From Agromyces bauzanensis (GTDB taxonomy: Bacteria > Actinomycetota > Actinomycetes > Actinomycetales > Microbacteriaceae), in assembly GCF_014645655.1 (NCBI RefSeq), contig NZ_BMMD01000007.1, positions 1 to 64,000 of the forward strand: 64,000 nt of DNA, written 5' to 3'. Positions 15,872-23,626 of this stretch are shown here, one piece after another (the first letter of the stretch is position 1; each line of letters opens with the position of its first letter). Under the pieces are notes generated by a model. That model was not told the DNA's origin. It did not search any database and saw only the letters and a program-made list of their open reading frames with translations. A program made the position numbers and the translations under genes.

Positions 15872-18001
15872 ATGGCCCAGCAGACGAGGCAGCGTCAGCG
15901 CACTCGATCGCGTGACGACGACGCGCCCATCATCCCGATCCTCGCGCGCAAGGTGCGCGAAGTCGAGACCAAGGCCCAGAAGGGCAGGCTCGGACCGACG
16001 AACCGCACGAAGTTCCAGGTGATCGCGCTCCTCATGCGGGAGGAGCGTGCCCGAGTGAAGGCCGACCCCGACCTCACCGACGCCGCCCGTGCCGAGCTCC
16101 TCAAGCGCCTCGACGGCATCGCGCAGATCCTCGCGAAGACGGCCGCACGCGACACGAGCCTCATCTCGCTGCTCGAGCCCGATGCCTCGATCTCGACGGT
16201 CGCGCAGCGCTTCCGCCGCGACTGGCTGCTCGAGTCGGGGGCTGAGCTCAGTCCCGACGAGCTCATCATCACGCGCGAGATCGCCGCGCCCGCACCCGAA
16301 CTTGCCGAGAACCAGGTCATCCCGGCGTCCGTGCGGGCACGCCAGCTCGCGAACCCGTTCCTCCCGCCGGACTTCTCGCGCGCCGCGTCGCCCATGGTGC
16401 CCGTGCGCCGGCTCGCGAACTGGGAGCTGCTCGGCCCGCTGTTCAAGTCGTTCGAGATCGGTTCCGGGGGCCAGGCCGCTTCGATGGATCTGCCGGAGGC
16501 GCCCGCGGTCGACCGGCTCTCCCCACGCGGCCTCGAGCTCATGAAGCACCAGGCCCGATTCATCGAGGCGGCACGGCTCGGCCACCGCTCGTTCCTGCTG
16601 GCGGACGAGCCGGGTCTCGGCAAGACCGCCCAGTCGGTGCTGGCGGCATCCGTCGCCGACGCGTATCCGCTGCTCGCGGTCGTGCCCAATGTCGTGAAGA
16701 TGAACTGGGCGCGCGAAGTGGAGCGCTGGACCCCGCACCGCAGGGCCACCGTCATCCACGGCGACGGCGACACCCTCGACGCGTTCGCCGACGTGGTCGT
16801 GGTGAACTACGACGTGCTCGACCGGCACATGGCGTGGCTGTCGACGCTCGGCTTCCGCGGCATGGTCGTCGACGAGGCGCACTTCATCAAGAACCTGCAG
16901 TCGCAGCGCTCGCGGAACGTGCTCGCGCTCGCCGACCGGATCCGTCGCACGACGCCCGGCGGCGACCCGCTGCTGCTCGCGCTCACCGGCACGCCGCTCA
17001 TCAACGACGTCGACGACTTCCGGGCGATCTGGCAGTTCCTCGGCTGGATCGAGGGCGACAAGCCGTCTCCGGCGCTCCTCGGCAGGCTCGAGGAGACGGG
17101 CCTCACGCCCGCCGACCTCGGGTTCTACCCCGAGGCCCGGCGCATCGTGATCGACCTCGGCATCGTGCGTCGCCGCAAGGTCGACGTCGCCGCAGACCTG
17201 CCGGCCAAGCGCATCGCCGACCTGCCCGTGGAGCTCGACGACGAACTCGGGCGCTCGGTGCGCGCCGCCGAGCGCGAGCTCGGCAATCGGCTCGTGGGCC
17301 GTTTCCGTGCGCTCGTCGAGTCGCGGAACCTCCGCATCGGCAGCCTCGACGACGACCTGCGCGACCAGTTCATCCGCACCGTCGCACACGCCGAGCTCGA
17401 GGAGTCGAAGTCGGCGAAGTCGGGAGAGAACGTCTTCACCATGGTGCGGAAGATCGGTCAGGCGAAGGCGGGCCTCGCGGCTGACTACGCCGCCCAGCTC
17501 GCGCGGTCGGTGGGCAAGGTCGTGTTCTTCGCCAAGCACATCGACGTCATGGACCAGGCCGAGGCCGCCCTCGCCGCCCGTGAGCTCCGCACGGTCTCGC
17601 TGCGCGGCGACCAGACGGCGCTGCAGCGCCAGGCCGCGATCGACGCGTTCAACAAGGACCCCGAGGTCGCCGTGGCCGTCTGCTCGCTCACGGCCGCCGG
17701 CGTCGGCGTCAACCTGCAGGCCGCCTCGAACGTGGTGCTCGCCGAGCTCAGCTGGACCGCGGCCGAGCAGACGCAGGCGATCGACCGCGTGCACCGCATC
17801 GGCCAGGACGAGCCGGTCACGGCGTGGCGCATCATCGCGGCGCACACCATCGACGCGCGCATCGCCGAGCTCATCGACTCGAAGCAGGGCCTCGCCCTGC
17901 GAGCGCTCGACGGAAGCGACGTCGAGCCCGGCTCCGCCGACTCGGTGCAGCTCGACTCGTTGCAGCACCTGTTGCGCTCGGCCCTCGACGACACCCTCTA
18001 G
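15872..18001 (+). CDS. SNF2-type DEAD/DEAH-box helicase
   Basis: Superfamily 2 ATPase of 709 residues. After a basic N-terminus and a helical region it shows Walker A LLADEPGLGKTAQS, DEAH box MVVDEAHFIKN, motif III LALTGTPLIND, and C-terminal helicase motifs VVFFAKHIDVMDQAE, VAVCSLTAAGVGVNLQAASN and QAIDRVHRIGQ. This is a Swi2/Snf2-like DNA translocase common in Microbacteriaceae; its role, perhaps in repair or nucleoprotein remodelling, is not established. ATG 15872 has GGGAGGAC immediately upstream and is preferred over in-frame upstream starts. Confidence 0.9.
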   Translation: MAQQTRQRQRTRSRDDDAPIIPILARKVREVETKAQKGRLGPTNRTKFQVIALLMREERARVKADPDLTDAARAELLKRLDGIAQILAKTAARDTSLISLLEPDASISTVAQRFRRDWLLESGAELSPDELIITREIAAPAPELAENQVIPASVRARQLANPFLPPDFSRAASPMVPVRRLANWELLGPLFKSFEIGSGGQAASMDLPEAPAVDRLSPRGLELMKHQARFIEAARLGHRSFLLADEPGLGKTAQSVLAASVADAYPLLAVVPNVVKMNWAREVERWTPHRRATVIHGDGDTLDAFADVVVVNYDVLDRHMAWLSTLGFRGMVVDEAHFIKNLQSQRSRNVLALADRIRRTTPGGDPLLLALTGTPLINDVDDFRAIWQFLGWIEGDKPSPALLGRLEETGLTPADLGFYPEARRIVIDLGIVRRRKVDVAADLPAKRIADLPVELDDELGRSVRAAERELGNRLVGRFRALVESRNLRIGSLDDDLRDQFIRTVAHAELEESKSAKSGENVFTMVRKIGQAKAGLAADYAAQLARSVGKVVFFAKHIDVMDQAEAALAARELRTVSLRGDQTALQRQAAIDAFNKDPEVAVAVCSLTAAGVGVNLQAASNVVLAELSWTAAEQTQAIDRVHRIGQDEPVTAWRIIAAHTIDARIAELIDSKQGLALRALDGSDVEPGSADSVQLDSLQHLLRSALDDTL

Positions 18002-18009
18002 GCGCGGAA

Positions 18010-18024
18010 CCGAGCACCGCTCGG
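18010..18024. terminator. Short hairpin between the helicase and pfkA genes
   Basis: CCGAGC-acc-GCTCGG forms a perfect 6-bp stem 9 bases after the helicase stop and just before the pfkA promoter. There is no T tract, so a terminator function is only possible. Confidence 0.25.
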
Positions 18025-18030
18025 CAACGC

Positions 18031-18047
18031 TATAGACTGCGGCAGTC
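18031..18047 (+). promoter_or_regulatory. pfkA promoter with overlapping palindrome
   Basis: TATAGACT provides a strong -10. The following GACTGC-G-GCAGTC (18035-18047) is a palindrome with 6-bp arms that overlaps the -10 and the expected transcription start, a natural repressor site. The leader to the pfkA ATG is about 75 nt. Confidence 0.4.
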
Positions 18048-18116
18048 GAAGCGCCCCGCCGCAGTGGCCCCGACAGCACCCATGTTCGAGTCGAGCACCC
18101 TGGAGTCGTCCACACC

Positions 18117-19145
18117 ATGAAGATCGGGATCCTCACGAGCGGCGGCGACTGCCCCGGCCTCAACGCGGTCATCCGCGGGGCCGTGCTGAAGGGCGTCATC
18201 TCGCACGACACCGAGTTCGTCGGGTTCCGGTGGGGCTGGAAGGGTGTCGTCGAGGGCGACTTCACGTCCATCACGCGCCACGACGTGCGCGGCCTCTCGA
18301 AGCAGGGCGGCACCATCCTCGGCTCGAGCCGCACGAACCCGTTCGAGGGCGAGCACGGCGGCCCCGAGAACATCCAGCGGATGCTCGACGAGAACGGAAT
18401 CGAGGCGATCATCGCGATCGGCGGCGAGGGAACGCTGGCGGCCGCGCAGCGGCTCACCGACGCGGGGCTGAGGATCATCGGGGTCCCGAAGACCATCGAC
18501 AACGACCTCGCGGCGACCGACTACTCGTTCGGCTTCGAGACGGCCGTCGAGATCGCCACCGAGGCGATCGACCGACTGCGCACGACCGCCGAGTCGCACA
18601 ACCGGTGCATGGTGCTCGAGGTCATGGGCCGCCACGTCGGCTGGATCGCGCTGCACTCGGGCATGGCAGGTGGCGCGCATGCCATCCTCATCCCCGAGCA
18701 ACCGATGGGCATCGAAGAGATCTGCCATTACGTCGACTCGGTGCGGGAGCGCGGCCGGGCCCCCCTCATCGTGGTCGCCGAGGGCTTCAAGCTCGACACG
18801 ATGGAGGAGGCGCACTCGCACCTCGGCCTCGACGCGTTCAACCGTCCGCGACTGGGCGGCATCGCCGAGAAGCTCGCCCCCATGATCGAGGAGCGCACCG
18901 GCATCGAGTCGCGCCACACCGTGCTCGGCCACATCCAGCGCGGCGGGGCGCCGAGCGCCTACGACCGGGTGCTCGCGACGCGCCTGGGCATGCACGCGGT
19001 CGACGCCGCCTACGACGGCGCGTGGGGATCCATGGTCACCCTCCGCGGCACCGACATCGAGACCGTGTCGATCGCCGAGGCCGTCGGGAGCCTGAACCGC
19101 GTCCCGCAGCACCGCTACGACGAGGCGAAGATCCTCTTCGGCTGA
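18117..19145 (+). CDS. pfkA: 6-phosphofructokinase
   Basis: Key glycolytic enzyme making fructose-1,6-bisphosphate, 342 residues. It shows ILTSGGDCPGLNAVIRG (phosphoryl donor binding), IGGEGT, PKTIDNDL with the catalytic aspartates, and MGRHVGWIAL. Gly in GGEGT rather than the Asp of GGDDT points to ATP use. The Lys of PKTIDND is typical of PPi enzymes and of the mixed group III that includes actinobacterial ATP-PFKs. So ATP dependence is likely but should be stated as inferred. The NUDIX gene starts 25 nt downstream. Confidence 0.94.
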   Translation: MKIGILTSGGDCPGLNAVIRGAVLKGVISHDTEFVGFRWGWKGVVEGDFTSITRHDVRGLSKQGGTILGSSRTNPFEGEHGGPENIQRMLDENGIEAIIAIGGEGTLAAAQRLTDAGLRIIGVPKTIDNDLAATDYSFGFETAVEIATEAIDRLRTTAESHNRCMVLEVMGRHVGWIALHSGMAGGAHAILIPEQPMGIEEICHYVDSVRERGRAPLIVVAEGFKLDTMEEAHSHLGLDAFNRPRLGGIAEKLAPMIEERTGIESRHTVLGHIQRGGAPSAYDRVLATRLGMHAVDAAYDGAWGSMVTLRGTDIETVSIAEAVGSLNRVPQHRYDEAKILFG

Positions 19146-19170
19146 CCTTCGGCGAGTTCAGGGAACACGG

Positions 19171-19698
19171 ATGCCGCTGCCACAGGTCTGCGTCTGCTAC
19201 CTCCTGCGCGAGCACGCGGGCGGCACCGAGGTGCTCCTCGGACGCAAGAAGAAGGGCCTCGGCATCGGCAACTTCGTGGGACTCGGCGGCAAGCTCGAGC
19301 CGGGGGAGTCCGCGGTCGACGCGGCCGTGCGGGAGGTCCTCGAGGAGTCCGGGCTCGTGGTCGCGGCATCCGACCTCGAACCGCGCGGGCTCCTGAGCTA
19401 CCATTTCCCGCACCGCGAGTCGTGGAGCCAGGAGTCGAGCGTCTTCGTCTGCCACACGTGGGCGGGGGCGCCGCGCGGCTCCGACGAGCTCGATCCCGAG
19501 TGGTTCCCGATCGAGCTCGTGCCGTATTCGGAGATGTGGGACGATGCGCGCCGCTGGCTGCCCGGTGTGCTCGTCGGGGCATCCGTGCGTCGCACCTTCG
19601 TGTTCGGCGCCGACCTCGCGACCGTGGTGGAGGAGCGGGAGTCGGTCGCGGGCACCGGACCCACCGAGGTCTTTCCCACGCCGGGATGCGGGGGATAG
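19171..19698 (+). CDS. MTH1-like NUDIX hydrolase (8-oxo-dGTP diphosphatase type)
   Basis: Likely removes oxidised purine nucleotides from the pool. The 175-residue protein has a complete NUDIX box GGKLEPGESAVDAAVREVLE followed by ESG, and the preceding LLGRKKKGLGIGNFVGLGGK is close to the MTH1/NUDT1 nucleotide-binding segment (LLG.KKRGFG.G.W.G.GGK), unlike MutT. The C-terminal 25 residues are beyond the fold. It lies 25 nt after pfkA, probably in the same transcript. Confidence 0.88.
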   Translation: MPLPQVCVCYLLREHAGGTEVLLGRKKKGLGIGNFVGLGGKLEPGESAVDAAVREVLEESGLVVAASDLEPRGLLSYHFPHRESWSQESSVFVCHTWAGAPRGSDELDPEWFPIELVPYSEMWDDARRWLPGVLVGASVRRTFVFGADLATVVEERESVAGTGPTEVFPTPGCGG

Positions 19699-19701
19699 CA
19701 C

Positions 19702-19866
19702 CATGAGCGCAAGCCCGCGTCGCGCACCATGGCGATCTGGGGCATCGTCCTCAACGCCGTGATGCTCGGCGGTGCCGTGCTCATGACGCTCGGCGCCCCG
19801 GCCTTCGGACTCGCGTTCCTGCCGTTCGCATGCGCCGACGACGGCGGCGGATGCCACGGCCCCCGT
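19702..19866 (+). pseudogene. Remnant of a small membrane protein
   Basis: After the NUDIX stop, a frame without a good start reads ERKPASRTMAIWGIVLNAVM, LGGAVLMTLGAPAFG and LAFLPFACADD, a hydrophobic stretch typical of a membrane helix or helix pair. An ATG at 19729 lies inside the hydrophobic part with no ribosome-binding site, and the frame then runs, without a proper end, into the antisense of the FadR-type regulator. It is probably the tail of a DUF4190-like or similar membrane protein. Confidence 0.35.
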
Positions 19867-20631
19867 TCAGGCGTAGAAGCCGCGCAGCAGCGCCTCGGTG
19901 CCCTCGACGTGCTCCGCCATGGCGGCCGCGGCCTCGTCGGGGTTGCCTCGCAGGATGGCGCCGACGATGACCCGATGCTGTTCGTCGGAGTGCGCGATGT
20001 TCGGCGCGAGCAGCGGGATGCCGTCGAGGAGTTCGTTCACGCGCATGCGCACGTCGGCGACGAGCGGGATGAGGCTCGGGGCACCCAGCACCTCGGCGAT
20101 GAGCAGGTGCAGCCGGGAGTCCGCCATGCGGTACTGCGTGCCCGGCGCGGACCGGCACTCCTCGTACGCCTGCCAGAGCCGCTCGCGGTCGGCGGCGCTC
20201 AGCTCGCTCTCCGCGGCGCGACGCGCGGTGCCGACCTCGATCACGGCGCGAAGCGCGAGCGTGTCCTCGAGGTGCGTGGCCTGCGCGAGCCGATCGCCCT
20301 CGACGCCGACCGGCCTGGGGGAGGGCGACGGCAGTTCGGGGGCGACGAACGTCCCGCCGCTTCGTCCGCGGCGCGAGACCACCCACCCGGCCTCGGCGAG
20401 CGACGCGAGCGCCTCACGGAGCGTGTCGCGGCTCACCTCGAGCATGCCGGCGAGCTCGCGTTCGGGCGGGAGCCGGTCGCCCGGCCCGATGAGTCCCAGC
20501 CGGATCGACTGGAGCAGGCGCTGCACCGTCTCCTCGAACGCGTTGGCGGGCCGGGCGGGCGTCAGCAGGAGGCCCGCACTCAGCACCTCTGCTGTGGCAT
20601 CCGCGTCGCCTTCGTCCCCCTGTCGAGCCAT
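19867..20631 (-). CDS. FadR/GntR-family transcriptional regulator of the gamma-glutamylation locus
   Basis: A 254-residue regulator with an N-terminal winged helix (LLQSIRLGLIGPGDRLPPER and ELAGMLEVSRDTLREALASL, about 35-75) and a C-terminal FCD all-helical effector domain whose His residues (HLLIAEVLG, HRVIVGAI, MAEHV) can bind metal and ligand. It is transcribed from a TAGGCT box 6 nt before ATG 20631, and lies 9 bases after the SDR gene on the same strand. It is the obvious candidate to bind the paired 23-bp operators at 25002 and 25099. Effector unknown; ethanolamine-derived gamma-glutamyl compounds are plausible. Confidence 0.9.
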   Translation of the reverse strand: MARQGDEGDADATAEVLSAGLLLTPARPANAFEETVQRLLQSIRLGLIGPGDRLPPERELAGMLEVSRDTLREALASLAEAGWVVSRRGRSGGTFVAPELPSPSPRPVGVEGDRLAQATHLEDTLALRAVIEVGTARRAAESELSAADRERLWQAYEECRSAPGTQYRMADSRLHLLIAEVLGAPSLIPLVADVRMRVNELLDGIPLLAPNIAHSDEQHRVIVGAILRGNPDEAAAAMAEHVEGTEALLRGFYA

Positions 20632-20640
20632 GCGTCGAGC

Positions 20641-21432
20641 CTAGAGGGGCGTGACGTATGCGGAGCTGATGCCCCCGTCGACGAGGAAGGTGGAACCCGT
20701 GATGAACGACGCGTCGTCGCTCGCGAGGAAGGCGACCGCGGCGGCGAGCTCCTCGGGCTGGGCGAACCGGCCGACGGGGATGTGCACGAGCCGGCGTTGC
20801 GCTCGCTCGGGGTCCTTCGCGAAGAGCTCCTGCAGGAGCGGTGTGTTCACCGGTCCGGGGCAGAGCGCGTTCACGCGGATGCCCTGCCGGGCGAACTGCA
20901 CGCCGAGCTCGCGGCTCATGGCGAGCACGCCGCCCTTCGACGCCGTGTACGAGATCTGCGACGTCGCCGACCCGAGCACCGCCACGAACGAGGCGGTGTT
21001 GATGATCGACCCGCGGCCCTGCGCCACCATGTGCCGAAGCGCCGCGCGCGAGCACAGGTAGACCGACTTCAGGTTCACGTCCTGAACCCTCTGCCAGGCG
21101 GGCAGCTCGGTCGTCTCGATCGAGTCGTCGTCGGGCGGCGAGATGCCGGCGTTGTTGAAGGCGATGTCGACCGACCCGTAGGCGCGGGCCGCCTCGTCGA
21201 ACAGGTGGTCCACCTGCTCCTCGTCGGTCACGTTCACCTGCACGAAGAGGCCCCCGACGAGCTCGGCGGCGGCGGGGCCCGCCGTGGCATCCATGTCGCC
21301 GATGACGATGTGGGCGCCCTCGGCGGTGAGGCGCTTCGCGGTGGCGAGGCCGATGCCGGAGGCGCCGCCGGTGATCACGGCGACGCGGCCCGCGAGCCGC
21401 TGGGTCAGGTCGATGCGGGGGAGATCGGTCAT
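20641..21432 (-). CDS. Short-chain dehydrogenase/reductase in the gamma-glutamylation locus
   Basis: NAD(P)-dependent SDR of 263 residues: cofactor motif ITGGASGIG, structural NNAG, catalytic Ser in INTASF and YTASK (Tyr-x3-Lys). Start ATG 21432 has AGGAG 5 nt upstream. In this operon it sits downstream of an aldehyde dehydrogenase, a gamma-glutamyl amide hydrolase and a glutamine-synthetase-like ligase. An SDR rather than a PuuB-type amine oxidase suggests that the step before the aldehyde is oxidation of an alcohol group, as needed for gamma-glutamylethanolamide. Typical automated label: 3-oxoacyl-ACP reductase, which this context does not support. Confidence 0.9.
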   Translation of the reverse strand: MTDLPRIDLTQRLAGRVAVITGGASGIGLATAKRLTAEGAHIVIGDMDATAGPAAAELVGGLFVQVNVTDEEQVDHLFDEAARAYGSVDIAFNNAGISPPDDDSIETTELPAWQRVQDVNLKSVYLCSRAALRHMVAQGRGSIINTASFVAVLGSATSQISYTASKGGVLAMSRELGVQFARQGIRVNALCPGPVNTPLLQELFAKDPERAQRRLVHIPVGRFAQPEELAAAVAFLASDDASFITGSTFLVDGGISSAYVTPL

Positions 21433-21447
21433 GGTGCTCCTGTTCGT

Positions 21448-21474
21448 GGTCTCGAGACGCTGCGCTACTCGACC
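21448..21474. repeat. REP-like palindrome overlapping the end of an aldehyde dehydrogenase gene
   Basis: GGTCTCGAG and CTCGACC arms flank ACGCTGCGCTA. On the minus strand it reads GGTCGAGTAGCGCAGCG then TCTCGAGACC, the same family as the element at 10994-11026. It supplies the last two codons and the TAG stop of the aldehyde dehydrogenase and fills the gap to the SDR gene. Confidence 0.65.
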
Positions 21475-22835
21475 ACCGGCTGGTCGACGGCGATGAAGAC
21501 GTTCTTCGTCTCGGTGAAGGCGAGGGGTGCGTCGGGGCCGAGCTCGCGGCCGAGTCCCGACTGCTTGAACCCGCCGAACGGCGTGGCGTAGCGCACCGAC
21601 GAGTGCGAGTTGACGCTCAGGTTGCCGGACTCCACGGCACGAGCCACGCGGACGCCGCGGCTGAGGTCGCGGGTCCAGATCGAGCCCGACAGGCCGTACT
21701 CGCTCGCGTTCGCGAACCCGATCGCGTCGCCCTCGTCGTCGAACGGGAACACCGATACGACCGGGCCGAAGATCTCCTCGCGCGCGGCGCGCGAGTCCCG
21801 GGCCGGCGTCAGCACGGTGGGTGCGAACCAGAAGCCGGGACCAGCGGGGGCTGTGCCGCGGAACGCCACGTCGGCGTCGTCGGGCACGAACGAGCGCACC
21901 CGTTCGAGGTGCTGACGCGCCACGAGCGGCCCCATCTCGGTGGTCTCGTCGGCGGGGTCGCCGACCTTGACGCCCTGCACGGCCGGCTCGAGGAGCTCCA
22001 TGAACCGCTCGTAGGCGCTCCGCTCCACGAGGATGCGGCTGCGGGCGCAGCAGTCCTGTCCGGCGTTCTCGAACACGCCGTAGGGCGCGGTGGCCGCTGC
22101 GCGCTCGAGGTCGGCGTCGGCGAACACGATGTTGGCACTCTTGCCGCCGAGTTCGAGGGTCACGCGTTTCACCTGCGCCGCGCAGCCTGCCATGATGTGC
22201 CTGCCGACCTCGGTCGAGCCCGTGAACACCACCTTGCGCACCGTCTCGTTCGTCACGAAGCGCTCGCCGACGACCGATCCCTTGCCGGGGATCACCTGGA
22301 ACAGTCCCTCGGGGAGCCCGGCCTCGAGGGCGAGCTCGGCAAGGCGCATGCTCGTGAGGGGCGTCCACTCGGCCGGCTTCAGCACGACGGCGTTGCCGGC
22401 CGCGAGCGCCGGCGCGAAGCCCCACGACGCGATGGTCATGGGGAAGTTCCACGGTGTGATGACGCCGACGACGCCGAGCGGCTCCTGGAACGTGACGTCG
22501 AGTCCGCCCGCGACGGGGATCTGGCGGCCGAAGAGGCGTTCCGGTGCGGCCGAGTAGTACTCGAGCACGTCGCGCACGTGTCCCGCCTCCCACCGGGCCT
22601 GACCGATCGGATGTCCCGAGTTGCGCACCTCGATGGCCGCGAGCTCCTCGACCGCGCCGTCGACGGCCGCGGCGAACCGGCGCAGCCTGCGCGCCCGGTC
22701 GGAGGGGGCGACGGCCGCCCAGTCGCGCTGTGCGACGGCGGCGCGCGCGATCGCGGCATCCGTCTCCTCGATCGACGACGCCGTGACGGTCGTGACGACC
22801 GCTCCGTCGGCGGGGTTCACGATCGTGTGGCTCAC
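21465..22835 (-). CDS. Aldehyde dehydrogenase (PuuC-like, gamma-glutamyl aldehyde)
   Basis: A 456-residue NAD(P)-dependent ALDH predicted to oxidise a gamma-glutamyl aldehyde to the acid. Motifs: VITPWNFPMTIASWGFAPAL, VFTGSTEVGRHI, base in LELGGKSANIVF, nucleophile in FENAGQDCCARSRI, and [13 protein letters not shown]. The GTG at 22835 is preceded by AAGGAG at 6 nt and overlaps the stop of the hydrolase gene (GTGA), so it is firmly inside the operon. The last residues VVE and the stop are supplied by a REP-like palindrome. Confidence 0.93.
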   Translation of the reverse strand: MSHTIVNPADGAVVTTVTASSIEETDAAIARAAVAQRDWAAVAPSDRARRLRRFAAAVDGAVEELAAIEVRNSGHPIGQARWEAGHVRDVLEYYSAAPERLFGRQIPVAGGLDVTFQEPLGVVGVITPWNFPMTIASWGFAPALAAGNAVVLKPAEWTPLTSMRLAELALEAGLPEGLFQVIPGKGSVVGERFVTNETVRKVVFTGSTEVGRHIMAGCAAQVKRVTLELGGKSANIVFADADLERAAATAPYGVFENAGQDCCARSRILVERSAYERFMELLEPAVQGVKVGDPADETTEMGPLVARQHLERVRSFVPDDADVAFRGTAPAGPGFWFAPTVLTPARDSRAAREEIFGPVVSVFPFDDEGDAIGFANASEYGLSGSIWTRDLSRGVRVARAVESGNLSVNSHSSVRYATPFGGFKQSGLGRELGPDAPLAFTETKNVFIAVDQPVVE

Positions 22836-23626
22836 GAACGGCTCCTTCTCATGCGGTGGGTGCGCGCGGCGTCGACGAGACCGGCGAAGAGCCGGCGATC
22901 GGCTGCGTTCTCCTCGGGGTGCCACTGCACGGCGAGCCCGAACGGCACCGAGTCGAGCTCGACGGCCTCGATGACGCCGTCCTCGCTGCGGGCGGTGACG
23001 GTGAGCCCGTCGGCGACCTCGTCGAGCGCCTGGTGGTGGTAGAAGTGCACAGGCAGCGACCGTGAGCCGGGGCCGAGCACCGACGCGAGGCGCGACCCGG
23101 GCTCGACGGCGACGTCGCCCTCGCCGAAGACGGCGGGCGCCGGCTGGTACTTCTCACTGCCGACCACGTCGGGCAGATGCTGGGTCAGCGTGCCGCCGAG
23201 GGCGACGTTGAGCACCTGCGCGCCGCGGCAGATGCCGAGGAACGGCAGTTCCACGGCGATCGCCTCGGTGAGCAGCGCGTGCTCCCAGGCATCGCGGTCG
23301 GTGCGTGGTGCGCCGGTGCGGGGGTGTGCCTCCTGGCCGTAGCGGGCCGGGTCCACGTCGGCGCCGCCCGCCACGATCAGTCCATCGAGGGTCGCGACGA
23401 CCGAGCGGGCGATCTCGCGGGAGACGGGCTGCGGCGGCAGCAGCACGGCGATGCCGCCGGCGTCGGTCACGGCGTCGAGGTAGACCTTCGGCAGGAACGA
23501 CGCGGGCACGTCCCAGACGCCGGTCTGCGCCTGTTCGAGGTAGGTGGTGACGCCGATGACCGGCGCCGCCCCGTGGCGCGCGACGATCTCGTCGTGCTCG
23601 TCGCGGTCAGAGTCGTTCGAAGCCAC
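22832..23626 (-). CDS. Gamma-glutamyl amide hydrolase, class I glutamine amidotransferase-like (PuuD-like, peptidase C26)
   Basis: Expected to cleave the gamma-glutamyl group at the end of the pathway, regenerating glutamate. The 264 residues have the nucleophile elbow FLGICRGAQVLN and the His-Glu pair in QWHPEE, plus GGADVDPARYG as in PuuD. GTG 23626 (VASNDSD) has a GGAG-like site and overlaps the ligase gene by 20 nt; its stop overlaps the ALDH start. With an SDR in place of PuuB, the natural substrate may be gamma-glutamylglycine rather than gamma-glutamyl-GABA; this is inference. Confidence 0.9.
   Translation of the reverse strand: MASNDSDRDEHDEIVARHGAAPVIGVTTYLEQAQTGVWDVPASFLPKVYLDAVTDAGGIAVLLPPQPVSREIARSVVATLDGLIVAGGADVDPARYGQEAHPRTGAPRTDRDAWEHALLTEAIAVELPFLGICRGAQVLNVALGGTLTQHLPDVVGSEKYQPAPAVFGEGDVAVEPGSRLASVLGPGSRSLPVHFYHHQALDEVADGLTVTARSEDGVIEAVELDSVPFGLAVQWHPEENAADRRLFAGLVDAARTHRMRRSRS

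Noticed and set aside
15086-18502. A 1,138-codon open frame on the minus strand
   Set aside because: It is antisense to the helicase and pfkA genes, has arginine/alanine-rich composition typical of a GC-rich shadow frame and no recognisable domain.
19729-21591. A 620-codon plus-strand frame starting with a hydrophobic segment
   Set aside because: Only the first 45 codons look protein-like (kept as a remnant); the rest is antisense to the FadR and SDR genes.
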